A stretch of 64,000 bases of DNA from Kryptolebias marmoratus. Taxonomy: Eukaryota > Chordata > Actinopteri > Cyprinodontiformes > Rivulidae. Under the pieces are notes generated by a model, which was given only the letters and a program-made list of their open reading frames with translations, ran no database searches and was not told where the DNA came from. The stretch spans positions 16,149,099-16,213,098 of the forward strand of contig NC_051431.1 in assembly GCF_001649575.2 (NCBI RefSeq), written 5' to 3'. Positions 47,925-59,826 of this stretch are shown in pieces (position 1 is the stretch's first letter; every line of letters begins with the position of its first letter). Position numbers and translations under genes: made by a program.

Positions 47925-49335
47925 GTTCTTTTTCATGACCTCTGACCTACTTTCATCTTTCAGTAACTGAATCTTGATTGTTTCGGGACATGTGTGTACA
48001 CTCGTGGACATCTATCAGTTATTCAGATTGTTTACATGCTTTCTTAAGGCTTGTGAAGAGAAACATGATCCACTGTTAAAATGAGATATGTTTATTTAAT
48101 TATGAAACCTGTTGAAATATGAGAAATTATTATTTGTGTGCAAATATTAAAAGTTTTTTATTGAACGTTTTCACTTTTGTCCAGTAGGAGAACTGTATTT
48201 AGTTATGGTTGAAAGAATCTTTGGACAGAGTGAGATAAAACCTTTCTGCTCACCCCAAGGTCTTCCAGCCCCCCAGCAGTTTGAATGTTCTCATTTTTAT
48301 CAAACTCTGTTGGACGACAAACTGAGGAGAAAGCCTTGGCGCGTGACTGGAAGTCAGTTTGTTTTGCTGTCAGTTTGTTATGTACGTAGTTCGTTTTTGT
48401 GTTCGTCGTGTGAAGACAAGTCTTTCTTCCCCTCGTTTTGTCATTTTTGTTTTGTAACCTGAGAAAAACATTTTTGCTCAGTGTTTGAAGTCTAGCAGAC
48501 AAAAGATGAAGAAAGAGAAAACCGTAAATAGAAACTTAAGCTAAGAAATAACTTTTCATACTGTTAAGAAAGAATAGCTCAAGTTTGTGCGTCGCCTAAC
48601 TTCTGCCTCCTGCTGCATCAGCTGCCTGCTTGCCGAACATCTGCAAGCATCACCGCTCTTCAGGTGACCTTGGACAGAACGCTGACCTCTGACCCTCAAC
48701 GGGCTCTGGGCTTTAACCTGCCTCCTTGTCATGGCCCTGTTGAGGCCTGAGCAGCCTCCAAGTTCCTCAAAGACAAAGTGACTACAGGCCCTCCACAGCT
48801 TCTGATCCAGTGAGGCACCTATAACTCTGTGTGATGAGAACGATAAAAGAAGAAGCCATTTTGGGTCTGTCTGTTTTAATTCAACTGATGCAATTTGAGA
48901 AATAACATCTATTTCCAATCTGATGTTTCATCAAAACTAACCTCACAACTTGTGAGAATTAATACCATCCTCTGACCAGATTCCAAAGTGAACTATTTAC
49001 CAAAATCATTTAAAGTATTCCAAATTCTTGCACGGATAAGAAACCGAAAACATTAATCCTAAAATCCAAACATTCTGTTCAAAGAAATTAATAATCACTA
49101 TTTCAGCTTACTTAATAGTCATTCCTCACAAATATTCCCTAAACTCTTAGTGTTAGTCTTGTTTTTGTTGTGTCCTTTTTAATTGTTTGTTGCTTTTCTT
49201 TACCCGACTTAATTTTATTTTTGTGATAAAACCTTAAAGGAAAAAAATTCAGTTTCCTCATTATTTGTAGTAAATATAATGATAAAGAGTTCCCTGTGAT
49301 TTACGAATTCAGCTTCGGCTGTTGAGATCTGACGA
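47925..49335 (-). repeat. Homologous segment II, inverted relative to 27040-27665, split by an insertion
   Basis: Blocks 47925-48023 and 48923-49335 together align with the reverse complement of 27040-27665, including CATGACCTCTGACCT, GTGGACATCTAT, AGAATTAATACCATCCTCTG and TAAAATCCAAACATTCTGTT. The two blocks are contiguous in the 27 kb copy, so 48024-48922 here is extra sequence. The identity of the family is unknown. Confidence 0.8.
48024..48922. mobile_element. Insertion of about 890 bp inside homologous segment II
   Basis: It is absent from the paralogous segment at 27 kb. Its ends read CAGATTG and CAATCTG, a 7-bp inverted pair. The empty site in the other copy reads CAGATCTG. The right part (48590-48800) is GC-rich and has a 120-codon minus-strand frame (48556-48918) with SGLNRAMTRRQVKAQSPLRV-like sequence that I do not recognise. 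A DNA element is likely, but it could instead be sequence deleted from the other copy. Confidence 0.5.
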
Positions 49336-50764
49336 TAATAAGGGCGAATGGATTAAATAATCTAATGATTGAGTTCCTATAAGGTATAATGATTCTGTTG
49401 TTTGGTCAGTCTGACCTGGTGCCCCTGCTTTAATGAGAGCTTAATATGTGGTAAGTTGAAGAAAGGTTATCACCCTTCCTTGTCCTCATCCATCTGCTTC
49501 ACCACTCCCCACTGAGTGGTACCTAAGGTAGTTTCTAAGCATCTGAATTGTGTTTTAGAGCACAAATGAAAAGAGCAGTGATTAGGCTGATACTTCAGAT
49601 CTGTACATACCATACTTTTACAATATTACAACCTTAAATGCTCTTTTTTTAAATACATATAATCCCCTCCACAGCTCATTTTGTTCTTCTCTTGTCAGAA
49701 GTAGGCCACTCAGTAATGGCTGGTTAAAGACTGTGGTCTGAAAGTTGTACATTAAATAGGTTTTTGAAAAGTCTCCGCAGTTCATTCATACTCAATGCAG
49801 CAGAAACATCAATGTGTTAACTTGGTAAAGAGGAGAATCTAATTAGATTTTCTTTAAAATATTAGTTGAGAAAATGTCTCCCAGAGTACATAAAACCACT
49901 AATAATTTTAAAGGGATTTTACTGACACCTCTTTATCCCAAATTTTATTTTTGTCATTACATCCGTTGATTTGCACTTAAAACTGTTTTAAATTAAATAT
50001 TTCCTTACTGTTGTGCTCGTACTGCTAAAAAAAGGCCTTCTGACAATGATTGCTATTCTTGCGCTTCAGATTGGCAATGCAGCAATAAATTAATACACAA
50101 ACACGAATCACTGTCTAAAAATGAGGGGCTTAAGTTAATACTGTAAAAACAAGAAAACTACCTCAATATATAAAACAAAGTAAAAAGTCAAAACAAAATC
50201 AACCGATCTGCACTGGCTCAATCAAATGATTTCAATTGAAATCATTTCATTTCAATTTGTCACCGTGTGTCTGCTCTGTTCTGCTGGACAGCACCGGTTG
50301 TAAAACACTGCCAACTGCGGTCACCAAAGTTATCAGATGTTTGATAAAAATTTGGTAGAGAATTCATGTGGTGTGAAACAAAAACCTAGAGCCATCACCA
50401 AAGTTTGTACAAGGACCAGAATTTTATTAATCAGAGTCAGTTTTTGATTAGCCATCTTTTTTCAAAATTACGACGGCTCTGTTTTATTTATTTCAGTTTC
50501 TAATGCATTTAAGAGATGACATCCTATTGAATTTTTATAAAGTGTGAGTATGATGATGCTGCTTGTGAGTCACTGCACACATATTATAAATGTATAGAAA
50601 TACTTAAAAACACGTACTAATATTGAGATTCAAGTTAGACTATATTATTGTTTAAAAGAAAGCACATAAAATGATGTGTTGTTAAAAAACTGATTGTTTT
50701 ATTTTCACTAGAAAAAAAACAATCTTAAAAACTTGAGTAAGCCAAGATTGACAAGAAAATTAAG

Positions 50765-50835
50765 CATACCCAAAACTGGATTTGAACCCAGACCTCCCAC
50801 GTTTTAACACTTCTCTCATCCTACTGAGCTCAACT
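50765..50835 (-). pseudogene. tRNA-like relic (tRNA pseudogene or SINE head)
   Basis: The minus strand has GAGCTCAGTAGGATGAGAG, an A-box/D-arm-like sequence, and 23 nt later TCTGGGTTCAAATCCAG, a B-box/T-arm with a 5-bp stem. The acceptor stem does not pair and the anticodon arm is poor, so it is not a working tRNA. Confidence 0.6.
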
Positions 50836-52810
50836 GAAAAAGTACCCCGGTGAGCTAAGCTGCAGGTTTTCTTGTTTCTGTGTGTTGGTGTTTGAGTCAG
50901 GCCTGATTATGTACTGTGAGTGTGCAAACTGACCACTGAGTTGGACTGCAAGTTGATTTATCAGTAATAATTTTCAGGCCAAATGGAATGAGCTCTGGTC
51001 CAAGGGCCGCCGGCTGCCAATCTCTGATCTAAACTAGACTGTCCTAGGAATTTACAAAAGGATAATCAAAGACAAAAGCTTTTCTAACCTTTTTAATAAT
51101 CACCAAGCAGTATTTGTTTGATACACCGATATGTAGAGAAATCAACAATAGCATTATGACGGCACACCTAATATTAAGTAAGCTCCATTTTGCTGCTGAA
51201 ACTGCTTCTACCAGTCCAGAAAAAAAGAGAACATTTCTGTTGCCAGGTTTCAGGAAATTACCAATAGATCTTTTAGACCCTGTGGGTTAGGGGTCTGTGT
51301 GTGAATGGTACCTGGGAGGCTGAAGGTTGGGTGAACACCTCAGATATGTTGCATTCTTTGAGCCACTCTGAAGCAGTTTTTACTGAATCCAATGATGTGC
51401 TGTAGGGGAGCATTGTTGACTTGTGGACTGTTTAAAATGTTGAGGTAGATATTAAGCATGTTTTCCCAGCAGAGGATTGCCATGTATGCAGATGAGCACT
51501 AAGTGGTCATAATGTTAGGACTGATTTGTGTAGCTCTAAAAAGTATTCTATAAATATTTTGTAGCAGTTGCCCTCTTTGGGTACTTTCGTTTTAACCCTC
51601 CTTTTGACTTGCCTGTTGCTCATTTGTTTTCTTTGTATAAATTCTGCCTGGTTTTCTTTGTGCACTATATGGTTTCCTTTTTTCTGCCACCTTTTAGTCT
51701 GTCGTCTGTTCTTTAGGTTCATTTAATTTCCCTGCTTCAGCAGTGCTTTTGGTCTTTCTGTTCCTCCTCGTCAGTCATTAAAGTTTATGTTTTCTCCTCA
51801 TCTGCAGCCTCCTACCTGCTGTTCTGCAGCTGGCTCCTCCACCTTCACCACGCTCCCTGACAAAATTACCATTTAGACCTCCAGCCATCACGATAATTAG
51901 ATAATTGACTTGAACAATTACTGTATTGTTCTGGGGTTGATTTCTTAATATATCCAAATTCAAATTAAGTATAAAACATACCCAGTATCAACAGGCTGTA
52001 ACATACATACAATAAATTATTATTTAAATGCGAGTTTGCAAGATTAAATCGGAGACAAATCAGTAAAAGGGTAGAAGTGGAAATATGGGGGGAAATGATG
52101 AAGCAATAATGACAGATGAAAACTGGAGAAAGCTGGTTGAAAAATGATGGAGGTAAAATTAATACCTGCTAAAAATATAAAAAAAGAGAAAGAATGCTGT
52201 GAAAAAGGGGTTTAGCCTAAGCTCTTAAGGGACTGTGAATACAGAAAAAGTGAAAGTTAACTGTCTCCTCCTCTCTAGCTCATCTTATTCCCTTTGTCCT
52301 CAACTCACCCTGGGGAAATACACAAATACGTATTCTGTTTCCAAGATGCCGACATTTCAGCTCTGTATACTCTATGAGCACCTGCCCCTCTGGCCTAGAC
52401 TTCACAGCAAAATGTAAAAAAACCTTTTCAATCTACCTTTAGAACAATGCACAATAGTGTACCAAACTGTAACCGAAGAGGACAGACCCGACTGTTCACC
52501 TTGTGAGAAAATACAAAGATCTGATAACAATGTGCTAACTGTTAGAGGACACACTGTTGAATCTCTTTGTGCTTTGTATTTTCTAAAGAATAAACGTGAA
52601 ATTAATCTGAGCAGGATGAAATTTAAAAACATCCCACAGATGTCTAAATTAAACCCATTTTAATATTTTCTTTTTACTGTACTGTTCTTTTTTTGCACTT
52701 TGTTGTTTATCTACATAAAATAAAGACATGGAAACAGTTTGTTGTAGTGTCATAAAATGTAAAATTTAAATGCACTGTATTTATATTGTTCTTTTTTCTC
52801 TCTTACTCAC

Positions 52811-52912
52811 TTCTTGATTTAGAAGGGCAGTGGCCAGTTTTTGGACCTCCGGGGTCAACAGTTGGGTCCCTCGGATGACTTTGCTTAGTGCAGCCAGAGA
52901 TTGGTGGATACT
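52811..52912 (-). CDS. dync2h1: Cytoplasmic dynein-2 heavy chain exon (window residues 211-244)
   Basis: A 102-nt phase 0-0 exon, acceptor TTCCACAG, donor GTGAGT. It encodes SIHQSLAALSKVIRGTQLLT and PEVQKLATALLNQE, matching DYNC2H1 HxSLAALSKVIRGT and LLNQ. An alternative acceptor two bases downstream would break the frame. Confidence 0.96.
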
Positions 52913-53366
52913 CTGTGGAAGCATGTACATTAAATAAAAAGCTGTGTACTGTAGCTGCACAGTCATTTAACACCTTGTCATTTTATACAGTTTTTTTTAA
53001 CATTGATTTGGTTCATAACAAATGCTTGTTGACAACAGGCTGTAGAAAATGATAAACAAACAGCTTTAAAAAAGTAAAGGTGCCCTGAATTAAAGAAAAT
53101 ACTAAGCACATTTTTTATGGATGCAAAAGGGGTTATATTTTAGAAACAAACAAAAAATAATAAGATACATAATCGAACTTCTTACAATTCAAACCAGTGT
53201 TCTGTGGTTTTAGGAAGCAAAGCTCACTAACGTGATTTATAACAGTTTGTTATGTTAATATTTCAATTCTTGCTCTTCCGCTCTATTTGATCACATCTGT
53301 GAGTGGAAACACAACTGGTGAGCTTCGTGTAAAAAAATGAAACAACGTTTCATCCCAGATACAAAC
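52913..53366 (-). other. dync2h1: dync2h1 intron, 454 bp
   Basis: Donor GTTTGT. AT-rich, nothing else seen. Confidence 0.9.
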
Positions 53367-53474
53367 CTGGACCAAGCGGATGGCATTGAACTGCTCCAGA
53401 AGAATAAACGACAAAACCGGTGAACTCTGACCCTCTGTAGGTGGATCCACCTTCTGATGGATTAAAGTAGAACC
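53367..53474 (-). CDS. dync2h1: Cytoplasmic dynein-2 heavy chain exon (window residues 175-210)
   Basis: A 108-nt phase 0-0 exon, acceptor CTTCTGTCAG, donor GTTTGT. It encodes GSTLIHQKVDPPTEGQSSPV and LSFILLEQFNAIRLVQ. The SFxxLEQFNAIRLVQ motif matches DYNC2H1 and the equivalent dynein segment after AAA6. Confidence 0.96.
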
Positions 53475-54442
53475 CTGACAGAAGACAGATGCATTTGCAC
53501 ATTAAATAAGAATATAATGGAAGGTGTGCACGCTGTTTTAGATGTGTTTGAGTAAATAAAACATGTTGTTTCCACATGGTGACTGACATAGTAAGTGGAA
53601 GAAACAAACAAATATGTGGATGATAGGGATTGATAGAATAGTGAGACAATGAAGTAAAAAGCTCTTTCAAAAACTAAAATAGTGATATAATAACAGCAAA
53701 GAAAAAGCATTGATTGTCAGATGAAGATTTCTTAAAATAAACACTTCATACAATTCATGAGTGGTTAAGTTTTCCTTTATAAAAAAAAAACAAACAAACT
53801 TTGGCAACAGAAATAATAAATATGTAAGTCTCATGTCCTCTGATGGTCAGACACTGCAGGTTAGCCAATGACAAAGGAACAGTTAACTGACAGCAACCAG
53901 CAGTACACTGGGCTCTATGGGAAGTTTGTTGTGACACGGCAGCAGTGATTAACATACAGTAGTCAATCATTCTTGTTCTTGTTTCTTGTTCCAAAACAAG
54001 TCTGGCTGAGATGAAGAGGGAGAAACATAAAGAGACTGATAGGCCAAACGAGGTGCAGAGGAGAATGTGAGTAGGTGTGCTCTACGCTATGAAAGTGAAT
54101 TAAAAAAGAAAAAGCAAAGGAAGAGGACAGGGATATGGTAGCTAAATTATTTATTGTTAAGGTATATCTTCTTTTGATTTTAAAAAAAGGTACCGGTCTC
54201 CAAGCAACTGCACACAGCAACGCTACCTGACTGCACAAACCAGGAGCTTTTACACCGTGTGACCGCTAATTTACAATTCTCTCTTGGCTGCTTGGCATGA
54301 GCACAATGCAGCAGTATTAGTAACATAAAATAGGTTCACATCGATTGACATTTTCTCTTCCCAAAGAAGGAACTTAAAGCCATCCTGAGTTGGGGAAAGG
54401 ATTACAGAAAGTAAAGATTGTTAACTAAAATAAACAACTGAC
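53475..54442 (-). other. dync2h1: dync2h1 intron, 968 bp
   Basis: Donor GTCAGT. No recognisable feature within. Confidence 0.9.
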
Positions 54443-54559
54443 CTGGTTGAGTTTCTTCCACAAGTTGAGGATCGGTGAGAGGCCATTCGACCACAGCTCC
54501 CTGTCAAATTTAGAACCTGCCGCTACTGAACGGCTGAGAATACGCAGCTGGGAAATTAC
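54443..54559 (-). CDS. dync2h1: Cytoplasmic dynein-2 heavy chain exon (window residues 136-174)
   Basis: A 117-nt phase 0-0 exon, acceptor TTCGTTGCAG, donor GTCAGT. It encodes VISQLRILSRSVAAGSKFDR and ELWSNGLSPILNLWKKLNQ, almost the same as mammalian DYNC2H1 (VISQLRILGRS, GSKFDRE, LNLWKKLNQ). Confidence 0.97.
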
Positions 54560-57500
54560 CTGCAACGAAATATAAACACCAACAAATGAACCAAACAAAC
54601 AAAGATGAATTTTCTTCATTTATTATTTATGCGTTGCCTGCTTCGCAAAGTTACTTTGAATCAATTAGATGAAAGTGAAACAAACTCTCCAACATAAAAT
54701 ACCACATACAGAATACCTGTAGTCAGTACTTTCAGCAGGAACTGTCAGTTCTGTATCAGGTCCTGTAATATTGCAAGTGAAAGCAGCAAACTCCAAACAC
54801 ACATGCTCTGCTGCTTACACACCTTATCGAGCAATTAGCTTCAGGCTCAGAGTTCCAAACACTGTTTTTATCTCATTGTGTGTGTGTGTGTGTTTGTGCA
54901 GCTGTATTTGTGTACGTATAAATCTCCCCCAATGACAAAGACAAAGCGTCTGATAAATCGGTTTTCATTTGGTCTCGGGGACCTCTACTATATCATCACA
55001 GCTGAGCTGAGGAGGGCAGGTGAGTGCATGTGTGTGCATAAGCATGTGCTTTTTGTTTTTTTACAAGCATGTGTATTTGGGAGTATGGAGGAGCGAGAGG
55101 CAGAAAACACTGAGGTAAAGGAAAATTAAAGAACTGGAAACTAGAGTTAAAACAAATTTGTTTCCAAAACAGTTACAAAATTCTGTAAAATGCAAGTTTA
55201 AAAACACTTAAAAACAATCAAAAGGATATTAGGCATAAGCAAGAATAGCACATTTAAAAAGAGGCTGCAAGGGAAAATGTCAAATATCTTGACTCAAACT
55301 GTTTAGCTGTTTGAAAAACTAAATCAAGCGATAATAATTATTTGTGAATTTTAACAGGATTGGTGTTAACTTTATCATACTTCCTGTGCTAAGTTTTAAT
55401 TTATTTTTTCTTTTCAAATATAATTTTCTATAATTACTTATGTAGACTCAGTCTTCATTAGTTTCTGATTTGTTTTCCTGTAATTTTTAATTTACTGTTA
55501 CTCCCTTTCATTAACCTTTATGTTCTCATTTTATTTACGGTTTGTCTTTTAGTACTCCTTTCAAAATCATATTTACTTTTTAATTCATTTATTTATTTAT
55601 CTAAAATTTGGGCTTGTCTGTGTGTTTTGTTTTAATTGGCTGTGAATAACTTTGTTTTAAATTACTTTAATTTTTTATTTTAAAGTGTCCGTAATTGAGT
55701 GTTTGATAGATAAATCTTTTGTTCCTTTAAATTTAGAGTATTTAACCTGTTTATTTCCTAAAGGTTCAGAGAGGTTTTTACTTCACTTTTTGTTTTAAGG
55801 TACAATTCTTTCATTCCAACATTTGATACATTTTAGTATCATTATCAGTTTCATACAAAGTTTAATTGATATGACAGCTAATAAATTGTGTTTTGACACA
55901 AATTTTATGTTGCATACTGACCTTTGAAGGACTTTAGCTGGTATTAGTTGGTAATTTTTCTAGACAGCAGTTACTACTGTAACCAACAAAGAAAAAAAGT
56001 GGATCCTGGACTGTTGTTTGGGGTTTTAATTAGAAAATGTTGAGAAAAAACTTGAGAAATTACACACTCCAACAAATCCACAAAGAAGAACTATGTGTAG
56101 GAAAAAACAGATATCACTACAACCACATACAACCTGTTTCTTTGTACACAAGTTTTTGAATTAATTTAGTTGAACACCGCAGTTATTCACCTCGTGTGCC
56201 ACCATACTCAAGATAATCAGTCATCATTTGCATACAGAAAATATAAACGAGTTATGTACACGTCCAAAACATACTTCATCCATGAAAAGGGGAATACTTA
56301 ATTATTCACTTAGGACCACTCTGACCTTTCGCAGGTCATTTATACTAGAATTAGATGTCAGTTTAAATGGCATCCACTACAACTGTCTGTGTGTGTGTCT
56401 GAGATGGTAAGTGCCCAACCTGCAGACAATGACATCAGACTTTTTTTTTTGAGGTGGGGGAGAAAGAGAGCATTTAATAGGGAAAAAGAAAGAGATAAAG
56501 AGGTAGCGTGAAAGTGGCAGTGACAGATGACAGCAGGAGGAGAGACAGTAACATATGTGCAAGATAGCTGCAGAAAGAGACCCCCCCAAAGAACATAAAT
56601 ACACACACGTGAGCACCCTTGTGGGAGTTGCATGAATTAAAGTGGGTTGGTGGTCCTAGTGATCAGCAGACCACAGTGACAGCATGAATGAGCTTCACTC
56701 TAAAAGCACCCTCATACAAACTGTGCACAGTTTTTGTGGCAGTGCTTGAAAAACAACTAATCAGTTTTTTTACTGAGCTCTGAATATGATCTGATAGTGT
56801 ACAAGGTAGCCATGACAAAACCAGATGGTCAGTCGTGGGATATACTGTACAACTAACCACTAACTTAAACCTGGTTATGATGTACAATCAAACAAAGGTA
56901 ACAGCACAGAGCTCATTCAAAAAGACAGTACAACATGTCAATACTGTAAGAATTGCTCTGACCCCATCACAAAAAAGACACAGAAAGGGTCAAATGCAGA
57001 GGCCTTACCATGACCAACGGAACATGTCTCCTGACCTTCTGAGTGTACCACACAAAATGAGCCAAACTATTGCTCACCATTTGCAGCTTTATGTGTTGTA
57101 AAAGTGTGAAGTGGAAACTACATTATTTTGATGTGGTTCTCCAGCTACATAGTAGCTCAGAAGAAACACTTCAGGGATTCATAAAGACTGTCCAGGAAAT
57201 TGTCAGCTGTCCCTTACCCTCTCTTAAAGAACTGCATTGCCTCGGGGAAGCCAAAGACATTTTAAGTGGCTCCTCACACCTAGGTCACAATCTGTTCCAA
57301 CTGCTGCCATCGGGCAGGAGATACAGGAGTATTAAAGCAAGGACCAACGGACTGAAAAACAGATATAAATCCGTAGATATCAAGGCAATAAATGCCCCTT
57401 GCAATCTTTAAGGTAATAGATTTTGCAACAGTGTGCAGATTGACTTCAGTTTTTGTTGAATTACTTTATCTCTCCTTTTTTGTTGTTTTCTTTTGTTTGT

Positions 57501-59063
57501 TTGTTTTGTTTAAACAACTAGGATGACACTGAATTTCAATGTACTTGCTACAAAGACAATAATGAGATATTCTGTTCTAGATAGTCTATTAGGTTCTGTT
57601 ATTTACACATGCAGTGTGGACAAAGTAAAGCGAACACCCTTCCTACCACACCAACATATACAAACTTGTGTTGAAAATCATTTTCTCAATCTTTGTTTTG
57701 TTTATCATCCCATTCTGTTTGGTTAGAGCTTTTCCTGCACTCACTGATACAGAAGTGACATTTTAAAAAACATTTCACTTATTCTCTCTTTCACATACAT
57801 AGTACACTGTATCAGCTTTTATAATCTCTTCATGTCAAACACAGTTTTGCAGCTGCTTTAGATTCCAAGCAGTTTTAGCATCGTAATGGTGGTGAAAAGG
57901 GCAGTAAAATGAAGTCATAGTATCAGCAGTCAAATTATTCCTCTAAACAAAGATGGACTTTCTGGGTAGCTAATTCTGGATAAAATGAAAGCTCTTGGCA
58001 GAGGTGGCAGTGCCTCAGACTATTAATAGATGGTATTCAAAGTGCAGTAAAAAAAACATAAGCCATAACTAATAAAAACAAGGATTGTTTCATGAAAAAG
58101 GGAACTTCATTATATATCCAAACGCTGTAACAAAAACAAAGGACTAATCAGTCAAAGTTAGGTCAAAACAAGTGAGTCTTAAAGTGGTCTCAGACAATTC
58201 CAAACAGCAACAAGTTAAACTTTTTTATTATCATCTGAGAGTGTGTGGCTCTGCTCGGACTGCCTGGCGTATGTTGAAGTGCTCATGTGCCAAAACAAGA
58301 ACAACGCATCTGTGGTTCCCTCTGTTGTCTGTGTTCATGTCAGCAACACAATATAATTGGACCCTTAGCTGTATCACAGTGGAGAACTGGACATTTAAAA
58401 AAAAAAAAAAAAGAAAATACTCATAAATACATGTATGGGATTAACAACAATCATGGAAGAGTGGGACAAGGAGAGAGAATAATACTGCAGTGTACAAGAG
58501 CTTCTGTATAACAGGGTGGCAGGAAGATTCAAGTCTGTCTACTTGTCTCTTCTAGTGTTAGAAATTACACTGACCAGACCCTGATCAAGGAAAGGAAGGA
58601 CTAGGCTCCTCAGAGACATGTTACACCTTCCAGTTTGCTGTTTTTATGAAGAATAGCACACGCTGCAACAGTGTGTTTTCTCCGAACACACCTTAAGGAT
58701 TTTGCAAAAACGACTCGAGGATCAGTGACCAAATGGGAGCTGACTCTACAGTCACCTGATCTCAGCTCCACTGAATATTCAGGAAAGCTTTTGAAAAATG
58801 AAACTGTACAGCAAAAGTGGAACATTGCCAAATAATGCTAAGATATCATGATATATTAGGGTTTGAAAGAAAAAACAAAAGAAAACAAAAGTATTGTAAT
58901 TTGTGATTTACTTTTGTGATTTCTGTTTTTTATGCTTTTGGAAATTAATGTGAGTATATGTGTACGTGTATTCAGGAATGGTGTTAAATTGCTGGGCTGT
59001 GTGTAGGTATATAAGAAGGTGGCTGTGTGTGTATGTGTGTTGTGGAGGGGGATGTGAGTGTAC
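54560..59063 (-). other. dync2h1: dync2h1 intron, 4504 bp
   Basis: Donor GTACAC. It contains a LINE 3' fragment (57125-57570), a (GT)n run near 54878, AT-rich DNA at 55170-56200 and a weak Tc1-like look-alike near 58700. The remainder shows nothing identifiable. Confidence 0.85.
57125..57570 (+). pseudogene. LINE polymerase 3' end (L2/Rex-like), antisense to dync2h1
   Basis: The + strand reads GFIKTVQEIVSCPLPSLKEL, then AKDILSGSSHLGHNLFQLLP and SGRRYRSIKARTN, then a stop near 57410. The LLPSGRRYRSI motif is typical of the C-terminus of fish non-LTR polymerases. After a T-rich spacer the sequence ends CACTGAATTTCAATGTACTT, a usual LINE 3' end. It is 5'-truncated. Confidence 0.75.
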
Positions 59064-59168
59064 CTGGGAGCTGATGATTCTCTGGGAAGACCTTTCTATG
59101 TTGGCAGGCAGACCAAAGAATGCGGGCCTGTCATCCTCTGGAAGATTCTCTATGACACTGCGGTAGTC
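59064..59168 (-). CDS. dync2h1: Cytoplasmic dynein-2 heavy chain exon (window residues 101-135)
   Basis: A 105-nt phase 0-0 exon, acceptor CTTCCTCCCAG, donor GTACAC. It encodes DYRSVIENLPEDDRPAFFGL and PANIERSSQRIISSQ. FFGLPANIxRSSQR is a strongly conserved dynein heavy-chain motif and the match to DYNC2H1 is close. A long CT-rich repeat lies upstream of its acceptor. Confidence 0.97.
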
Positions 59169-59826
59169 CTGGGAGGAAGGACAGACAATCACAGGTCACA
59201 CACATACCATAGTCATCAAACTTCTATTAGAGAACGAGAGAGAGACACAGCAAGAGCAAGAGAGAGAGAGAGAGAGGGAGAGAGAGGGAGAGACAGTGAG
59301 GAAGAGAGAAAGAGAGAGACAAAGAGACACAGAGAGAGAGAGAGAGAGAGAGACAAAAAGCTGCAGTTTTATATCCCACTAAGACATTTTTGGGACTCCA
59401 AGTAAGCGACTTAGACTTAACTGAATTTCAGTTAAATCTTGTGATACACTTGTTGCACCATTGTGTGATAATGAAAGATAGATACCTTATGAAATATTTA
59501 CTAAGTTTAACTGAGCATGCTGTTTGTACAGTTTCAACACATTTGGGAATGTAGATTAGCATTTCCCTAGAATGTAGCTAAAACAAGAAAAAGTTGAAAG
59601 AAAAGCTGTAAAGGATTAATTTGGTATTCTACAGTATCTTTGCTTTTTGTTTGCCACAGCATCATCAGGAAGCAATCAAAAGTCTCACCTTACAAGTAAT
59701 GGATACAGAAACCTTACCCTAATCACGTGGATTAATGTCTTCAGTCCCTCATAAAGCATTTTGCCTGCAACTTTAATTTTTGGTTGCCATCTGTGTGTAT
59801 AGATGAATGTCATTCCAAAAACATAC
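59169..59826 (-). other. dync2h1: dync2h1 intron, 658 bp
   Basis: Donor GTATGT. It contains the (GA)n/(CT)n tract listed next and nothing else I can identify. Confidence 0.9.
59229..59354. repeat. dync2h1: (GA)n-rich tract, (CT)n on the coding strand
   Basis: About 126 bp of imperfect GA/GAGA with occasional GGGA and CA. On the dync2h1 coding strand this is a long polypyrimidine tract ending about 60 nt before the acceptor of the 59064-59168 exon. Confidence 0.9.

Larger units (their letters stand above)
44846..52810 (-). other. dync2h1: dync2h1 intron, 7965 bp
   Basis: The largest intron in the window, donor GTGAGT. It contains MITE copy 4 (45599-45810), the inverted homologous segment (47925-49335) with its insertion, and a tRNA-like relic (50765-50835). 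The rest (44846-45598, 45811-47924, 49336-50764, 50836-52810) shows nothing I can identify. Confidence 0.85.

Noticed and set aside
58565..58840. Possible Tc1-like transposase fragment (SPDLSSTEYS-like)
   Set aside because: Only one short motif resembles the Tc1 SPDLNPIEN region. Neighbouring motifs are absent, so the match may be chance.
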